Of a DNA stretch of 19,852 nt, positions 18,001 to 19,852 are shown in pieces. This DNA comes from an uncultured Planctomycetaceae bacterium. Its GTDB lineage: Bacteria > Planctomycetota > Planctomycetia > Pirellulales > Pirellulaceae. The notes below the pieces were generated by a model. The model saw nothing but the letters and a program-made list of their open reading frames with translations, was not told where the DNA came from and made no database searches. The DNA lies in assembly GCA_903927685.1 (NCBI GenBank), contig CAIYOB010000400.1:1-19852 (forward strand), given 5' to 3'. The translations under genes and the position numbers were made by a program. Each line of letters starts with the position of its first letter. Within the stretch, counting starts at the first letter, position 1.

Positions 18001-19852
18001 CGTCAACGCCGCCCACGCCGAAGGACCAATCCGGCTTGCCAGCCGCGCCCAAATTCAAGTTGCGGGCGCTCAGTTTCCGCAGTTTCGATAAACCGCCGAC
18101 GTCCCGCAGGTCGTAGCTGGTCCCGATCGCCCCCGGATTGCCGGCTGGATCCGACGCCTGCTTTTCCCCGCTCAATTCATCAAGGCTGAGGAACTCCAGG
18201 TCCCGCAGCCGGGACACCGCTTGCAGCGGCCGGTACATGGTCGGCGGGTAGGCTTCGTTCGGGGCGGCGATGATCGGGTTGAAGTCCAAGTCCAGGTACT
18301 GCAGGTTCCGCAGCCCGAGTTCGCCTTGCTCCTCGCGGCCCAGGCGGATTCCGGGTTCGAACAGCGACAGGTTGCTGACAGTGTTGCCGGCCAGCGAGAG
18401 GATCTCCAGGTTCGTAGCATATTCGATGCCCGCCAGGTTTGACCGCAGGGTCGTTCCCAGCGTGCTGGTCAGCGGGTTGTTGTCCGTCTCGCCCGGCGCC
18501 ACGCTGCCGTCGGCGTTGGCGTCGTCGCGGGTATAGTCGTGCCAGCCGATGTCCAGGACGGTCGGACTGTCGATCAGGCCCAGGTAGCTGGCGTCCAGTT
18601 CGATCAGGCTGGTTAGATCGCTGGCTCGCAGCCGGCGCGCCTGCAGGAACTCCTGCCCGCTGTCGTTCGTGACGAAGTTGGCCAGTCCCAGCTGGTGAGC
18701 GATCAACCGTTCCAGAGTCCGGTCGACGTCATCCGGATCGAAGGGCACAGCAAAGTCGATCGGGCGTGCCGAGATGGTGCTGAATTCAAAATCGGCGGGC
18801 GCTTGCCGCAGACTGACTTCGACGGCGCCGAAGTTCAAGGGGGGCCCGTCGTACGCGTTGCCGAACACCCGCCCCAGGTCGCGTATTTCCAGCTGCTCGG
18901 CCGTGATCGTATCGATCCCCTTGCCTCCGTAGATCCGGTCCACATAGCCGTTGCCTTGGATGTGATCATTGCCAACGCCGCCGTCCATCTCGTCGCGATC
19001 CAGGACGGCGTGCGAGTCGCCCATCTTCGGAGCTTCGATTTCGATCGTAAACTTAAGCGGCACGTCGCGGCGGTAAGTGGCCTGCAACTCATCGCGTTCC
19101 GCGAAACGCCCTTCGGCCGTCAACTTGCGGTACACAATGCTGTCCGGATCTTCGAACGGATCGTGGATGCGGATGACATAGTCGCCGGCCGGCAGGTTCC
19201 GCAAGTCCATGATGGCCAGCCCGTCGCCCCAGCGGCGGCCCTCGGCATCGTAGACATCGGCCACCAAGCCGTGTCGCAGGGCGGTTTCGATCTCGACGGC
19301 CGACGACCCGGCGCCCAATCCCGGTTTGGCAAAGGTGACGGGCGCATGCGTTGTGTCGCTGGACACGCGGATGGAAATGCGCGTCCGGCCCGCGGCGAGC
19401 GCATCGCGAATCTGCGGCGTCAGATCGACGCGGGGCGTACCACCGAGTTCATATTGGGACAAGTCGACCGAGCCGTTCCCACCCGCATGATTGCGGAACC
19501 GAGCAGCGGCGGCCGTCGCATCCTCGCCGGTGACCGCCAGATCGGCCTCGCCGTCCAGGATCTCGACGGTCAGGTGATACGCTCGATCGCGCAGGGCTTG
19601 GACGGGATTCGTCTGCGTCGCGCCGATCGAGCGGACTTGCAGGCGGCTGCCCGGGCTGCCGAGCGATTCGGCGATGAGCCACTGACCGCCCGAAATCGCG
19701 ATCTGCGTTCCCAGCTTGCCGTTGGCCACGGTACCGGCTCGCGTTTCCACGGGAACCCACAAGCCGCCGGTGCTGCGATAGAGCACGGCTTCGCCTCGGT
19801 CGGCCTGGCCCGGCCCATCCGCCAGCGGATTGCCGATCGACAGCAGGTCGCC
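1..19852 (-). CDS. Giant secreted multidomain surface protein, internal fragment (at least 6,617 codons)
   Basis: One minus-strand frame, with codons ending on base 2 and starting on base 19852, is open across the whole window. I translated it throughout and met no stop codon. Recognisable domains follow each other in the same frame from edge to edge, so a hidden frameshift is unlikely. Both ends are missing, so start codon, signal peptide, ribosome site and stop cannot be seen. At roughly 100 Da per residue the visible part alone is about 0.65 MDa. I found no cysteine, few lysines and very many aspartates, as in large secreted calcium-dependent adhesins. There are no membrane segments and no catalytic domain that I recognise. 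Modules include LRR, delta-60 propellers, LamG, PKD, cadherin and cohesin-like folds, which suggests adhesion, matrix formation or glycan binding outside the cell. The taxonomic guess is Planctomycetota. The exact function is unknown. Confidence 0.97.
2..425 (-). other. Cohesin-like domain, running to the window edge
   Basis: Residues 6477-6617. VTVTVPNFARGPGQPVAVPA, GFPIRISDGSGVVGADFTLR, WNPDLLTVTGVQVP, GMAVISAGGTSAAPAGGADL and VTIEAHVPETAPYGASQVIG. These follow the cohesin fold plan ('v.vP.....pGq.v.vPi.i.d..gv.gadf.l.ydp.lL.vt.v......a..w.......pg...is..g......G...l..i.f.v...a..g'). The last residues, HKVAYLG, are followed in comparable proteins by a dockerin-type calcium repeat starting GD. 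The window ends exactly there, so a dockerin just downstream is a prediction. Confidence 0.72.
426..785 (-). other. SbsA Ig-like (Big_5-like) domain
   Basis: Residues 6357-6476. SPVVTALTPTSTGFVVEFSR, IEPSVLNLYAGQGATP, DIVLRDGSNAVVAGSLTLDS, ATFIKTAGLLEPGTYSVTLR and SGADGFKDRASGDGLNGGTD. The plan 'p.v......tgf.v.Fs..i.p..lnly......gaaDv.l.d..g..v.GslvlD......tFv.t.g.L.pg.YtvtLrs..dGf.d..G..LDG' is the SbsA-type Ig domain that, from memory, precedes cohesin-like domains in planctomycete giant proteins. The ending also looks like a calcium loop. Confidence 0.75.
786..1059 (-). other. Bacterial Ig-like domain (Big_6-like)
   Basis: Residues 6266-6356. VVTVVSQSTTDTTPVITGTV, LQVVVNGKTYLVGDGNL and GTYQVAAAATDPAGN. 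It follows the 'TPvitGTv.dg.l.V.VnG.tY..gdg.l.v.g..Wtl.ip..laaGtY.V.a.atD.aGN' plan of adhesin Ig-like repeats. It is complete and in tandem with the two previous domains. Confidence 0.85.
1060..1366 (-). other. Bacterial Ig-like domain, Big_12 type, copy 2
   Basis: Residues 6163-6265. NPTVAIMDDEPGVANIVGGD, VLFTFTFSEPMTGFAASGIT and AAGVAADAAGNPIAEAAQAF. It has the same plan as copy 1 (FTFSExxTGF, ADAAGN), with a slightly longer loop before the final strands. It ends VDTVPP, the usual junction to the next Ig-like repeat. Confidence 0.9.
1367..1660 (-). other. Bacterial Ig-like domain, Big_12 type, copy 1
   Basis: Residues 6065-6162. It starts NPTVMVAFGDDPLSDTDNES, then VTFTFSEAVTGFSEADVTVA and ends SYADAAGNPGAAGSDTVAID. 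The strand motif 'vtFtFSEavtGFs..DvtvagGtls.FsGsG' followed by 'DaaGN' is diagnostic of this calcium-binding adhesin Ig domain, common in giant RTX adhesins. It is followed at once by a second copy. Confidence 0.9.
1661..1992 (-). other. Ig-like adhesin domain (SwmB/Big-like)
   Basis: Residues 5954-6064. VTAVAVSDPLISDSDTGAGQ, FTITVDFSEQMDTAILPAL, WTDSDTFTVAYQVSDQN and VTVTGARDARGFTQQDY. The pattern 'f.itv.FsE.Md....p.l.i......l......w.d...f...y.v.d......dv.v.v.ga.D..G' belongs to bacterial Ig-like adhesin repeats. The exact family is uncertain. Confidence 0.7.
1993..2310 (-). other. Cadherin-like domain
   Basis: Residues 5848-5953. It contains RPIEENTSTAAADLLFGTLW, AEDADLGDLHTFEL, SRFVVVGDQIYLKQG, LDYEAQPSYSVRVRVRDAVG and LTLTVRD. 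The calcium-ligand motifs E-E-N, D-A-D, L-D-Y-E and the closing D-A-V-G-N are in their usual positions for bacterial cadherin repeats. A single copy is present. Cadherin-like folds give calcium-dependent rigidity and adhesion. Confidence 0.85.
2311..2572 (-). other. Bacterial Ig-like domain
   Basis: Residues 5761-5847. AVTIHRLATDNPAPALTGTI, then LEITVADRILMARNLGDGTW and GRYDIRVLASDSAGNIG. This is the 'PaltGt..dp.a.v.vtv.g......ngdGtW.l.....l..G.Y.v.a.atDaaGN' plan of bacterial Ig-like (Big-type) adhesin repeats. It sits between the PKD array and the cadherin domain. Confidence 0.8.
2573..4360 (-). repeat. Array of about six PKD / Ig-like domains
   Basis: Residues 5165-5760. Approximate units: 4360-4053, 4052-3740, 3739-3452, 3451-3128, 3127-2851 and 2850-2573. 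Units 1-2 carry the PKD signature IDYGDGT / VDYGDGS; unit 3 has IEWDFDYDGQ; units 4-5 have FEWTVKD and YAWTVTS. Boundaries are marked by NVPP, NADP, NVAP and NAAP. Unit 4 holds an acidic, calcium-loop-like insert (DDEPDGRFDADEENDSG) before its last strand. PKD domains act as spacers or bind polysaccharide in secreted enzymes and surface layers. Unit 1 starts with the strand that seems to complete the Ig/PKD fragment at 5872-5597. Confidence 0.88.
4361..5596 (-). repeat. Delta-60 repeat propeller 3 (seven repeats)
   Basis: Residues 4753-5164. There are seven delta-60 repeats, with FG motifs VDTTFGNNG, PDTSFGVNG, LAGFGTDG, VDASFGVSG, VDATFAGSG, LDATFGANG and PDYAFGGSL. A leading half-strand, LAGDGSVAIDLG, may close the ring. 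Intervening strands include VAADGSLRVAGF, IQPDERVLLSY and MNADGTLLVPV. Repeats are about 57 residues long and more degenerate than in propellers 1 and 2. The array interrupts an Ig/PKD domain at its F-G turn. Confidence 0.88.
5597..5872 (-). other. Ig/PKD-like domain, N-terminal part (interrupted)
   Basis: Residues 4661-4752. VVSPPKATAAEGTSRQFTAT, TRYRFELLRKDSVGGWQ, HELVVTHEFLLPDDGEYQAR and TQV match an Ig/PKD domain up to its F strand ('p....aeG....f.a......tyrWel ... f.p.ddGtY.v.ltV'). The usual 'tdddG.....v.V.NvaP' exit is replaced by delta-60 propeller 3 and appears to resume at 4360 (VLVGPTEPRFLLTG). Confidence 0.6.
5873..5932 (-). other. SdrD-like B domain, third and last piece
   Basis: Residues 4641-4660. 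AAYRVDARAGAVVRGLDFGA fits the closing strand of SdrD-like B domains ('g.Y.Vtv.aGq.v.gldFGn'). It comes about 4.8 kb after the second piece (10909-10700) and has no SdrD core immediately before it. The simplest reading is that the ELW/propeller/delta-60 block of 10699-5933 interrupts this domain. Confidence 0.62.
5933..6177 (-). other. ELW-type repeats after copy B
   Basis: Residues 4559-4640. IDIVGGELYVTAGSAIGQP with RLSRWDGQ, then PQQLTTLGAELLFSADDGRH with GRELWAVGP. This last repeat is the best match in the gene to the 'p..Lt.lg..L.FsAdDg..GrELW' consensus. It closes the propeller region and is followed at once by the final strand of the SdrD-like domain. Confidence 0.7.
6178..7321 (-). repeat. 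Propeller plus jelly-roll unit, copy B
   Basis: Residues 4178-4558. It opens VWGVRPATGEIVQLDAATG and continues PAPGNLRPYHQNIGLAI, LLYVNSDDNPNQLYRLDP and FTGEVLS. After the jelly roll (7033-6551) it resumes with GGDDTSRTFALLANG, PEGLAFDGYALYVSNAAG and LYTLNPDTGAV. Each motif has a counterpart in copy A at the same spacing. The LYRLDPxTGxV and 'EGLAFDG' strands are the best preserved. NHL/PQQ-type propellers bind proteins or sugars; no catalytic site was noticed. Confidence 0.8.
6551..7033 (-). other. MAM/CBM-like jelly roll, copy B
   Basis: Residues about 4274-4434. The motifs are SWSFSSPWANGTPTGAGGDP, VLGYNLAGAYADNLASTQWA, ITLDFWRWLGLEGAYYDHGY, IQVSTNGGSTWSTVWEN, VRVRFGLGPTDSS and SGWNLDDIQIKG. 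This is closer to the family consensus than copy A (FWRWLGLE, GWNLDDI) and is a complete domain. It lies between the two halves of the propeller, as in copy A. Confidence 0.85.
7322..7796 (-). other. ELW-type propeller-like repeats, copy B
   Basis: Residues 4019-4177. Degenerate repeats include LQIGDSLFVIASPVTEP with RLGLYEV, LLAREGQLIFAATASG with RKLWRLV, and FTVLADQAYFLVES. They parallel copy A (10699-10235) in position and rhythm ('..l.i...L.F.a...g...LW'), and like it they lead straight into a VWGV motif that opens the propeller unit. The duplication therefore covers ELW-like repeats plus propeller plus jelly roll. Confidence 0.5.
7797..9094 (-). repeat. Delta-60 repeat propeller 2 (seven repeats)
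   Basis: Residues 3587-4018. There are seven delta-60 repeats, with FG motifs LDRSFAEEG, VSEFGTNG, LDTSFGSSG, ADTAFGSSG, LDTTFGSNG, SDSSFAASG and RDGSFGATA, and interleaved strands such as LADGKLVFAGD and LPDGKLILGGS. An extra degenerate half-motif, IDTALGGGAG, precedes the first and may provide the closing strand. It lies exactly between propeller/jelly-roll copy A and the second ELW-type segment. Repeat length is about 61 residues. The fold is a seven-bladed propeller by family; the ligand is unknown. Confidence 0.9.
9095..10234 (-). repeat. Propeller plus jelly-roll unit, copy A
   Basis: Residues 3207-3586. An NHL/PQQ-like propeller half (VWGVDPQSGSILRMDP, LLYLNADDDPTNLYRLDP, TGRVRS) leads into a jelly roll (9952-9483). 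The other half follows: GGDDSGRTFAFFAGG, EGLAFDGQRIYASTASGRLF and VPHGIFGLAAAPTA. The same order and nearly the same length (about 380 residues) recur at 7321-6178 as copy B, so this is a large internal duplication. The jelly roll occupies the same place in both copies, so it was inserted before the duplication. Confidence 0.78.
9483..9952 (-). other. MAM/CBM-like jelly roll, copy A
   Basis: Residues about 3301-3457. The pattern is NPGWTLTGQWQYGVPQG, then VMGYNLAGAYANSLATTQYA, VVLQFQRWLMMEYQD, LQISFDGSNWTNIW, VYLRFGLGPT and GGWNIDNVEV. This is the secreted jelly roll seen at the C-terminus of many bacterial proteases and planctomycete proteins ('G.nlygYnl.G.Y.n.l....l.sp.......v.L.F.rwl..e....d.a.v.vs.nG..W..iw ... 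GWniDdv.i'). The length is normal, so the domain looks whole. Confidence 0.8.
10235..10699 (-). other. ELW-type propeller-like repeats, copy A
   Basis: Residues 3052-3206. Repeats of the form 'padLt.vgd.LyFtA..g..GrqLwr.dG' are visible: PADLVTVGDALYFTAELGGG, then LLLWNGSIYLTGF with GRQLYRF, then PQDLAIVGSRLTFTAEDTDG with LWAYDG. This is the bacterial 'ELWxxDGT' motif, usually a propeller-forming repeat of secreted proteins. It leads directly into the propeller and jelly-roll unit A. Confidence 0.6.
10700..10909 (-). other. SdrD-like B domain, second piece
   Basis: Residues 2982-3051. GTAIYLDGYVGDQ, RYDLGETLTVTSADGSYSL and AGLTPDRVYDIRQELPPNQA match the core of SdrD-like B domains ('g.tvyLD.n.nG.yD.GE...tta.DGsYsf.gL.pg.Y.vrE.lp.g...T'). 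The final strand ('Y.V.v.aGq.v.gldFG') is lacking here and is found at 5932-5873. These domains stiffen stalks of surface proteins and bind calcium. Confidence 0.72.
10910..11590 (-). other. LamG-type concanavalin A-like domain 3
   Basis: Residues 2755-2981. It begins DLGAIKFFPLSEQSGSLVSD (the YW is replaced by FF), continues with NTVSFLMKWDGDTTDAGRVP, GLADRWVHVVAEFHND, RLWLDGIEQPL and RGTMDDVAMFNRALSDTEI. It is homologous to LamG 1 and 2 but more diverged at its first strand. It sits between the first and second pieces of an SdrD-like B domain. Confidence 0.9.
11591..11647 (-). other. SdrD-like B domain, first piece
   Basis: Residues 2736-2754. LSGRKYQDGDGDALRTGTN fits the opening of SdrD B-like domains ('isGrkyqDlnGnGvrD.gepgl.g'), including the D-x-D-x-D calcium-binding start. 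The expected next strand ('gv.vyLD.n.nG..d.gE') does not follow. LamG 3 follows instead, and the missing part appears at 10909-10700. Confidence 0.65.
11648..11704 (-). other. Ig-like domain, closing strand after LamG 2
   Basis: Residues 2717-2735. GRSDTATLTLSVGQTA is the typical last strand of a bacterial Ig-like repeat ('g.sdtatftltV'). It follows immediately on LamG 2 and leads straight into an SdrD-like domain start, an order familiar from planctomycete surface proteins when no LamG intervenes. Confidence 0.5.
11705..12370 (-). other. LamG-type concanavalin A-like domain 2
   Basis: Residues 2495-2716. It begins TAGLAGYWALDGFTGTSG and continues with NTISFWMHWDGTTSYQMPIS, GLAHRWAHITAIINNGPI, RIFIDGVEQRL and DFDGRISQLSVFNRALTPEE. 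It is a clear sister of LamG 1 (shared WMxWDGTTS, GLAxRWxH, DGR, FNR), so the copies arose by duplication. It appears inserted within an Ig-like domain. A glycan-binding role is plausible but untested. Confidence 0.92.
12371..12574 (-). other. Ig-like domain, N-terminal part (interrupted by LamG 2)
   Basis: Residues 2427-2494. The segment FSVDTHMPIRVTASSDRP then VQVAIRELRPSVYELTATAA then GLGNLAVRA is beta-rich. It matches the first strands of bacterial Ig-like repeats ('..pi.vtasSsdp.v.v.l.g..l.lta.ag..G.a.itV.a'). The closing strand 'sdtatftltVg' is missing here but present at 11704-11648, after LamG 2. Confidence 0.55.
12575..13231 (-). other. LamG-type concanavalin A-like domain 1
   Basis: Residues 2208-2426. 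It opens with the typical SGLIGYWPLDGAAGGSVADF strand ('yW.lDg..g..v.D.Sg.g.hg'), then NTVTFWMYWDGTTSVMPIS, GLANRWVHVAAVFANNG, NRLYIDG, and ends with FDGRLNELAIFNRELTAGEI. These are the hallmarks of LamG-like jellyroll domains (Laminin_G_3 type): 'W.hva.v..ng....lYvdG' and 'G.ld.vaifnraLt..EI'. Such domains bind glycans or proteins. The length of 219 residues is normal. It lies between the LRR cap and an Ig-like segment. Confidence 0.92.
13365..13439 (-). other. Leucine-rich repeat C-terminal cap, part 3
   Basis: Residues 2139-2163. FAVVNLAGNPLDERAQSVIL followed by PALDRF is the usual last LRR and cap of planctomycete LRR proteins ('L..LdL.gNPLd..A...yIPaLe'). It follows the golvesin-like C-half directly, so the LRR stack of 18740-18038 and 16708-16547 seems to be completed here. 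A linker follows (13364-13232) in which I recognise nothing. Confidence 0.7.
13440..13665 (-). other. Golvesin / xanthan-lyase CBD-like domain, C-terminal half
   Basis: Residues 2063-2138. QVTVDQAAAVP, FGGASWAMIGEWAVEN, VEVKVKG and PVSLSAVRLQR match the second half of golvesin-like domains ('tVtVDQ.....g..W..LG.f.i..g.l.VeLsd.a.G.v.aDAVRi'). Together with 16546-16319 it makes one domain of normal size (about 150 residues). The intervening 2.65 kb encodes the glycine-rich module with its jelly roll. On its own this segment is too short to be an independent domain. Confidence 0.68.
13666..14329 (-). other. C-terminal part of the glycine-rich module
   Basis: Residues 1842-2062. This is ordinary-composition sequence following the glycine-rich stretch: PLGLVVSANPYVSSTATTP, VGLQYGADAYGFL, GAYGMIVRADLGPAGF, DYEGYDMLLLVGW, LRPRLGVGETLELL, and ADVYVTLIPESATEI. 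The order 'anPyv...tp.i.gl..GA.aYG ... D.GP.G...Dy.GyDmLLlv' recurs, from memory, after glycine-rich stretches in other planctomycete giant proteins, so I treat it as the tail of that module. No function is known. It ends shortly before the second half of the golvesin-like domain. Confidence 0.5.
14993..15046 (-). repeat. Collagen-like Gly-X-Y run 2 (six triplets)
   Basis: Residues 1603-1620 read GQT GEA GSP GER GEL GTN, six perfect Gly-X-Y triplets. They include GSP and GER, which are common in true bacterial collagen-like proteins. It is followed by GGAGGRG and then the polyglycine core. Confidence 0.55.
15086..15163 (-). repeat. Tandem 13-residue repeat, two copies
   Basis: Two adjacent 39-base units encode GGAGADNSGTWGD and GGAGADNSGTYGD, differing only at one aromatic residue (W/Y). 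The DNA copies differ at several third positions, so the duplication is not brand new. This is the only clearly regular repeat inside the glycine-rich region. Confidence 0.8.
15227..15280 (-). repeat. Collagen-like Gly-X-Y run 1 (six triplets)
   Basis: Residues 1525-1542 read GNT GYQ GQA GSV GAD GQV, six uninterrupted Gly-X-Y triplets without proline. It lies at the entry of the second glycine-rich stretch, just after the jelly roll. It is short for a stable triple helix and could be chance in a glycine-rich setting, but a similar run occurs 180 bases on. Confidence 0.5.
15305..15778 (-). other. Galactose-binding-like jelly roll inside the glycine-rich module
   Basis: Residues 1359-1516. It begins ITVANWGFESPNLSTGTW and contains the signature order 'GFE.P ... 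W.F.G.SGI ... G.VEYQVAILQN.G...QTI.F...GEYLVKYYVRGR ... TAFIDAVRIEP'. This is the pattern of 'NGSFE..P' galactose-binding-like domains found in PEP-CTERM and planctomycete proteins: a beta-sandwich with a final 'aFIDaVri' strand. About 158 residues is a normal full length, so the domain looks complete. It is flanked on both sides by glycine-rich sequence and appears to be a guest. Confidence 0.72.
15779..16318 (-). other. Glycine-rich module, N-terminal strands and first glycine-rich stretch
   Basis: Residues 1179-1358. A beta-rich lead-in (YTVTINTTNLTISGDGDG, ARFYVLGDLAIGGTTRITA, PLSIVVANDARLGPNVTLDA) resembles the start of large bacterial modules in which a strand ending in 'vtlDaSa' opens a glycine-rich beta structure. 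From about 15975 it turns to runs such as GGAGGAGGANPGYSG and SAGAGGNGGRGP. The stretch is broken at 15778 by a jelly-roll domain, after which glycine-rich sequence continues. The module sits between the two halves of the golvesin-like domain. Confidence 0.6.
16319..16546 (-). other. Golvesin / xanthan-lyase CBD-like domain, N-terminal half
   Basis: Residues 1103-1178. The sequence RGYSETGTGF, then AFEGEYRLLAG, then FRFTDLAPGTYDIFTTW and DPRVSYEI follows the first half of golvesin/xanthan-lyase-type beta-sandwich domains ('GYSETG.GW ... YEGdYR ... TFtgLaPGtYeVyaTW ... apYtI'). The expected continuation ('g.v.VdQ ... W..lG.f.v ... aDAVRI') is absent here and appears instead at 13665-13440. The domain is therefore read as split. 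Its role is probably carbohydrate or surface binding. Confidence 0.72.
16547..16708 (-). repeat. Leucine-rich repeats, part 2 (resumed after propeller)
   Basis: Residues 1049-1102. Two clear repeats, LKDLQVLTLSDNQIRDIRG and LSRLQWLDLDGNRVDSIDA, have the canonical LxxLxxLxLxxNxIxDI form. They follow directly on the half-repeat LLVSKLLSDD of delta-60 propeller 1. These repeats are better conserved than those of part 1, and they lack an N-cap, so they read as the continuation of the same LRR stack. The stack is interrupted again by a golvesin-like domain and capped at 13439. Confidence 0.88.
16709..18037 (-). repeat. Delta-60 repeat propeller 1 (seven repeats, circularly permuted)
   Basis: Residues 606-1048. 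There are seven copies of the bacterial delta-60 repeat (about 63 residues each), with seven 'FG' motifs (PDWSFGVGG, LDATFGVQG, LDTTFSGDG, RDTSFGTGG, LDTAFGTGG, VDETFGSVG, FDPSFGDGG) and seven 'DGKI' motifs (QADGKILVGG through DAAGNLYAAG). The array begins with an FG half-repeat and ends with a DGKI half-repeat. The first and last pieces would therefore pair to close a seven-bladed beta-propeller ('Velcro' closure). It lies between two portions of a leucine-rich repeat stack and looks like a complete guest domain. Delta-60 propellers are common in secreted proteins; their ligand is generally unknown. Confidence 0.9.
18038..18740 (-). repeat. Leucine-rich repeats, part 1 (interrupted domain)
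   Basis: Residues 372-605. An N-terminal cap (LERLIAHQLGL, then LRASDLTSLIELDASYLGL) is followed by repeats LEILSLAGNTVSNLS, LRNLQYLDLDFNPI, LRDLEFLSLDELS and LSKLRKLSARNLNLG. These fit the 22-24-residue LxxLxLxxNxI pattern of bacterial LRRs, with long loops between some repeats. The stack then stops abruptly at KPDWSFG, where a delta-60 propeller begins, and resumes at 16708 with NALAGLKDLQVLTLSDNQI. LRRs typically bind proteins or glycans. The break in mid-array is the first sign of nested insertion in this gene. Confidence 0.85.
18488..18523 (-). other. EF-hand-like calcium loop inside the LRR region
   Basis: Residues 444-455 read DANADGSVAPGE, the DxNxDGxxxxxE spacing of a classical 12-residue EF-hand or dockerin calcium loop. 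It sits in a long loop between the LRR cap and the LEILSLAGN repeat. A lone loop without flanking helices probably stabilises the insertion by binding calcium. Confidence 0.6.
18899..18991 (-). other. Short RTX-type calcium-binding stretch
   Basis: Residues 288-318. Two degenerate nonapeptide repeats of the haemolysin type are visible: GGVGNDHIQGN and, nine residues further, GGKGIDTITAE. They fit the GGxGxDxuxx consensus, in which glycine and aspartate make a calcium-binding parallel beta-roll. Such rolls fold outside the cell when calcium is abundant. The stretch is short compared with true RTX toxins and is probably a local beta-roll cap between the PPC-like domain and the leucine-rich repeats. 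Confidence 0.7.
18992..19648 (-). other. Beta-rich segment with PPC-like C-terminal half
   Basis: Residues 69-287. The first half (around YHLTVEILDGEADLAV and ISIRVSSDTTHAPVTF) is beta-rich and unassigned; it could be half of a CBM96/DNRLRE-type domain. The second half contains LAIMDLRNLPAGDYVIRIHD and then PLKFTIEIEAPKMGDSH, the pattern of bacterial pre-peptidase C-terminal (PPC-like) domains, where 'nLpaGtYyirV' forms a strand-turn-strand. In giant planctomycete proteins this type of segment commonly runs into an RTX-like stretch, as it does here. Its role is probably structural. No catalytic residues were noticed. Confidence 0.5.
19649..19852 (-). other. FG-GAP-like propeller blades, cut by window edge
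   Basis: Residues 1-68 of the visible protein. The segment GDLLSIGNPLADG followed by GEAVLYR, then LGTQIAISGGQWLIAES, matches the rhythm of FG-GAP (integrin-alpha-like) blades: a glycine-aspartate calcium loop, a strand ending in VLYR, and a second 'isGdwLi' strand. The rest of the propeller would lie upstream of the window. Seven-bladed FG-GAP propellers serve in adhesion, but only about one and a half blades are visible here, so the call is moderate. Confidence 0.6.

Noticed and set aside
4361..18037. DNA tandem repeats or a CRISPR array suggested by recurring motifs
   Set aside because: The recurrence is at protein level only (delta-60 repeats of 57-63 codons, diverged in DNA). There are no identical short repeats with uniform spacers.
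16667..18091. Plus-strand frame opposite delta-60 propeller 1
   Set aside because: Apparent repeats in it merely mirror the delta-60 repeats of the opposite strand.
18992..19852. Start codon inside the window, for example the ATG at 19024-19022
   Set aside because: The frame is open and domain-like up to the window edge, so this is an internal methionine.
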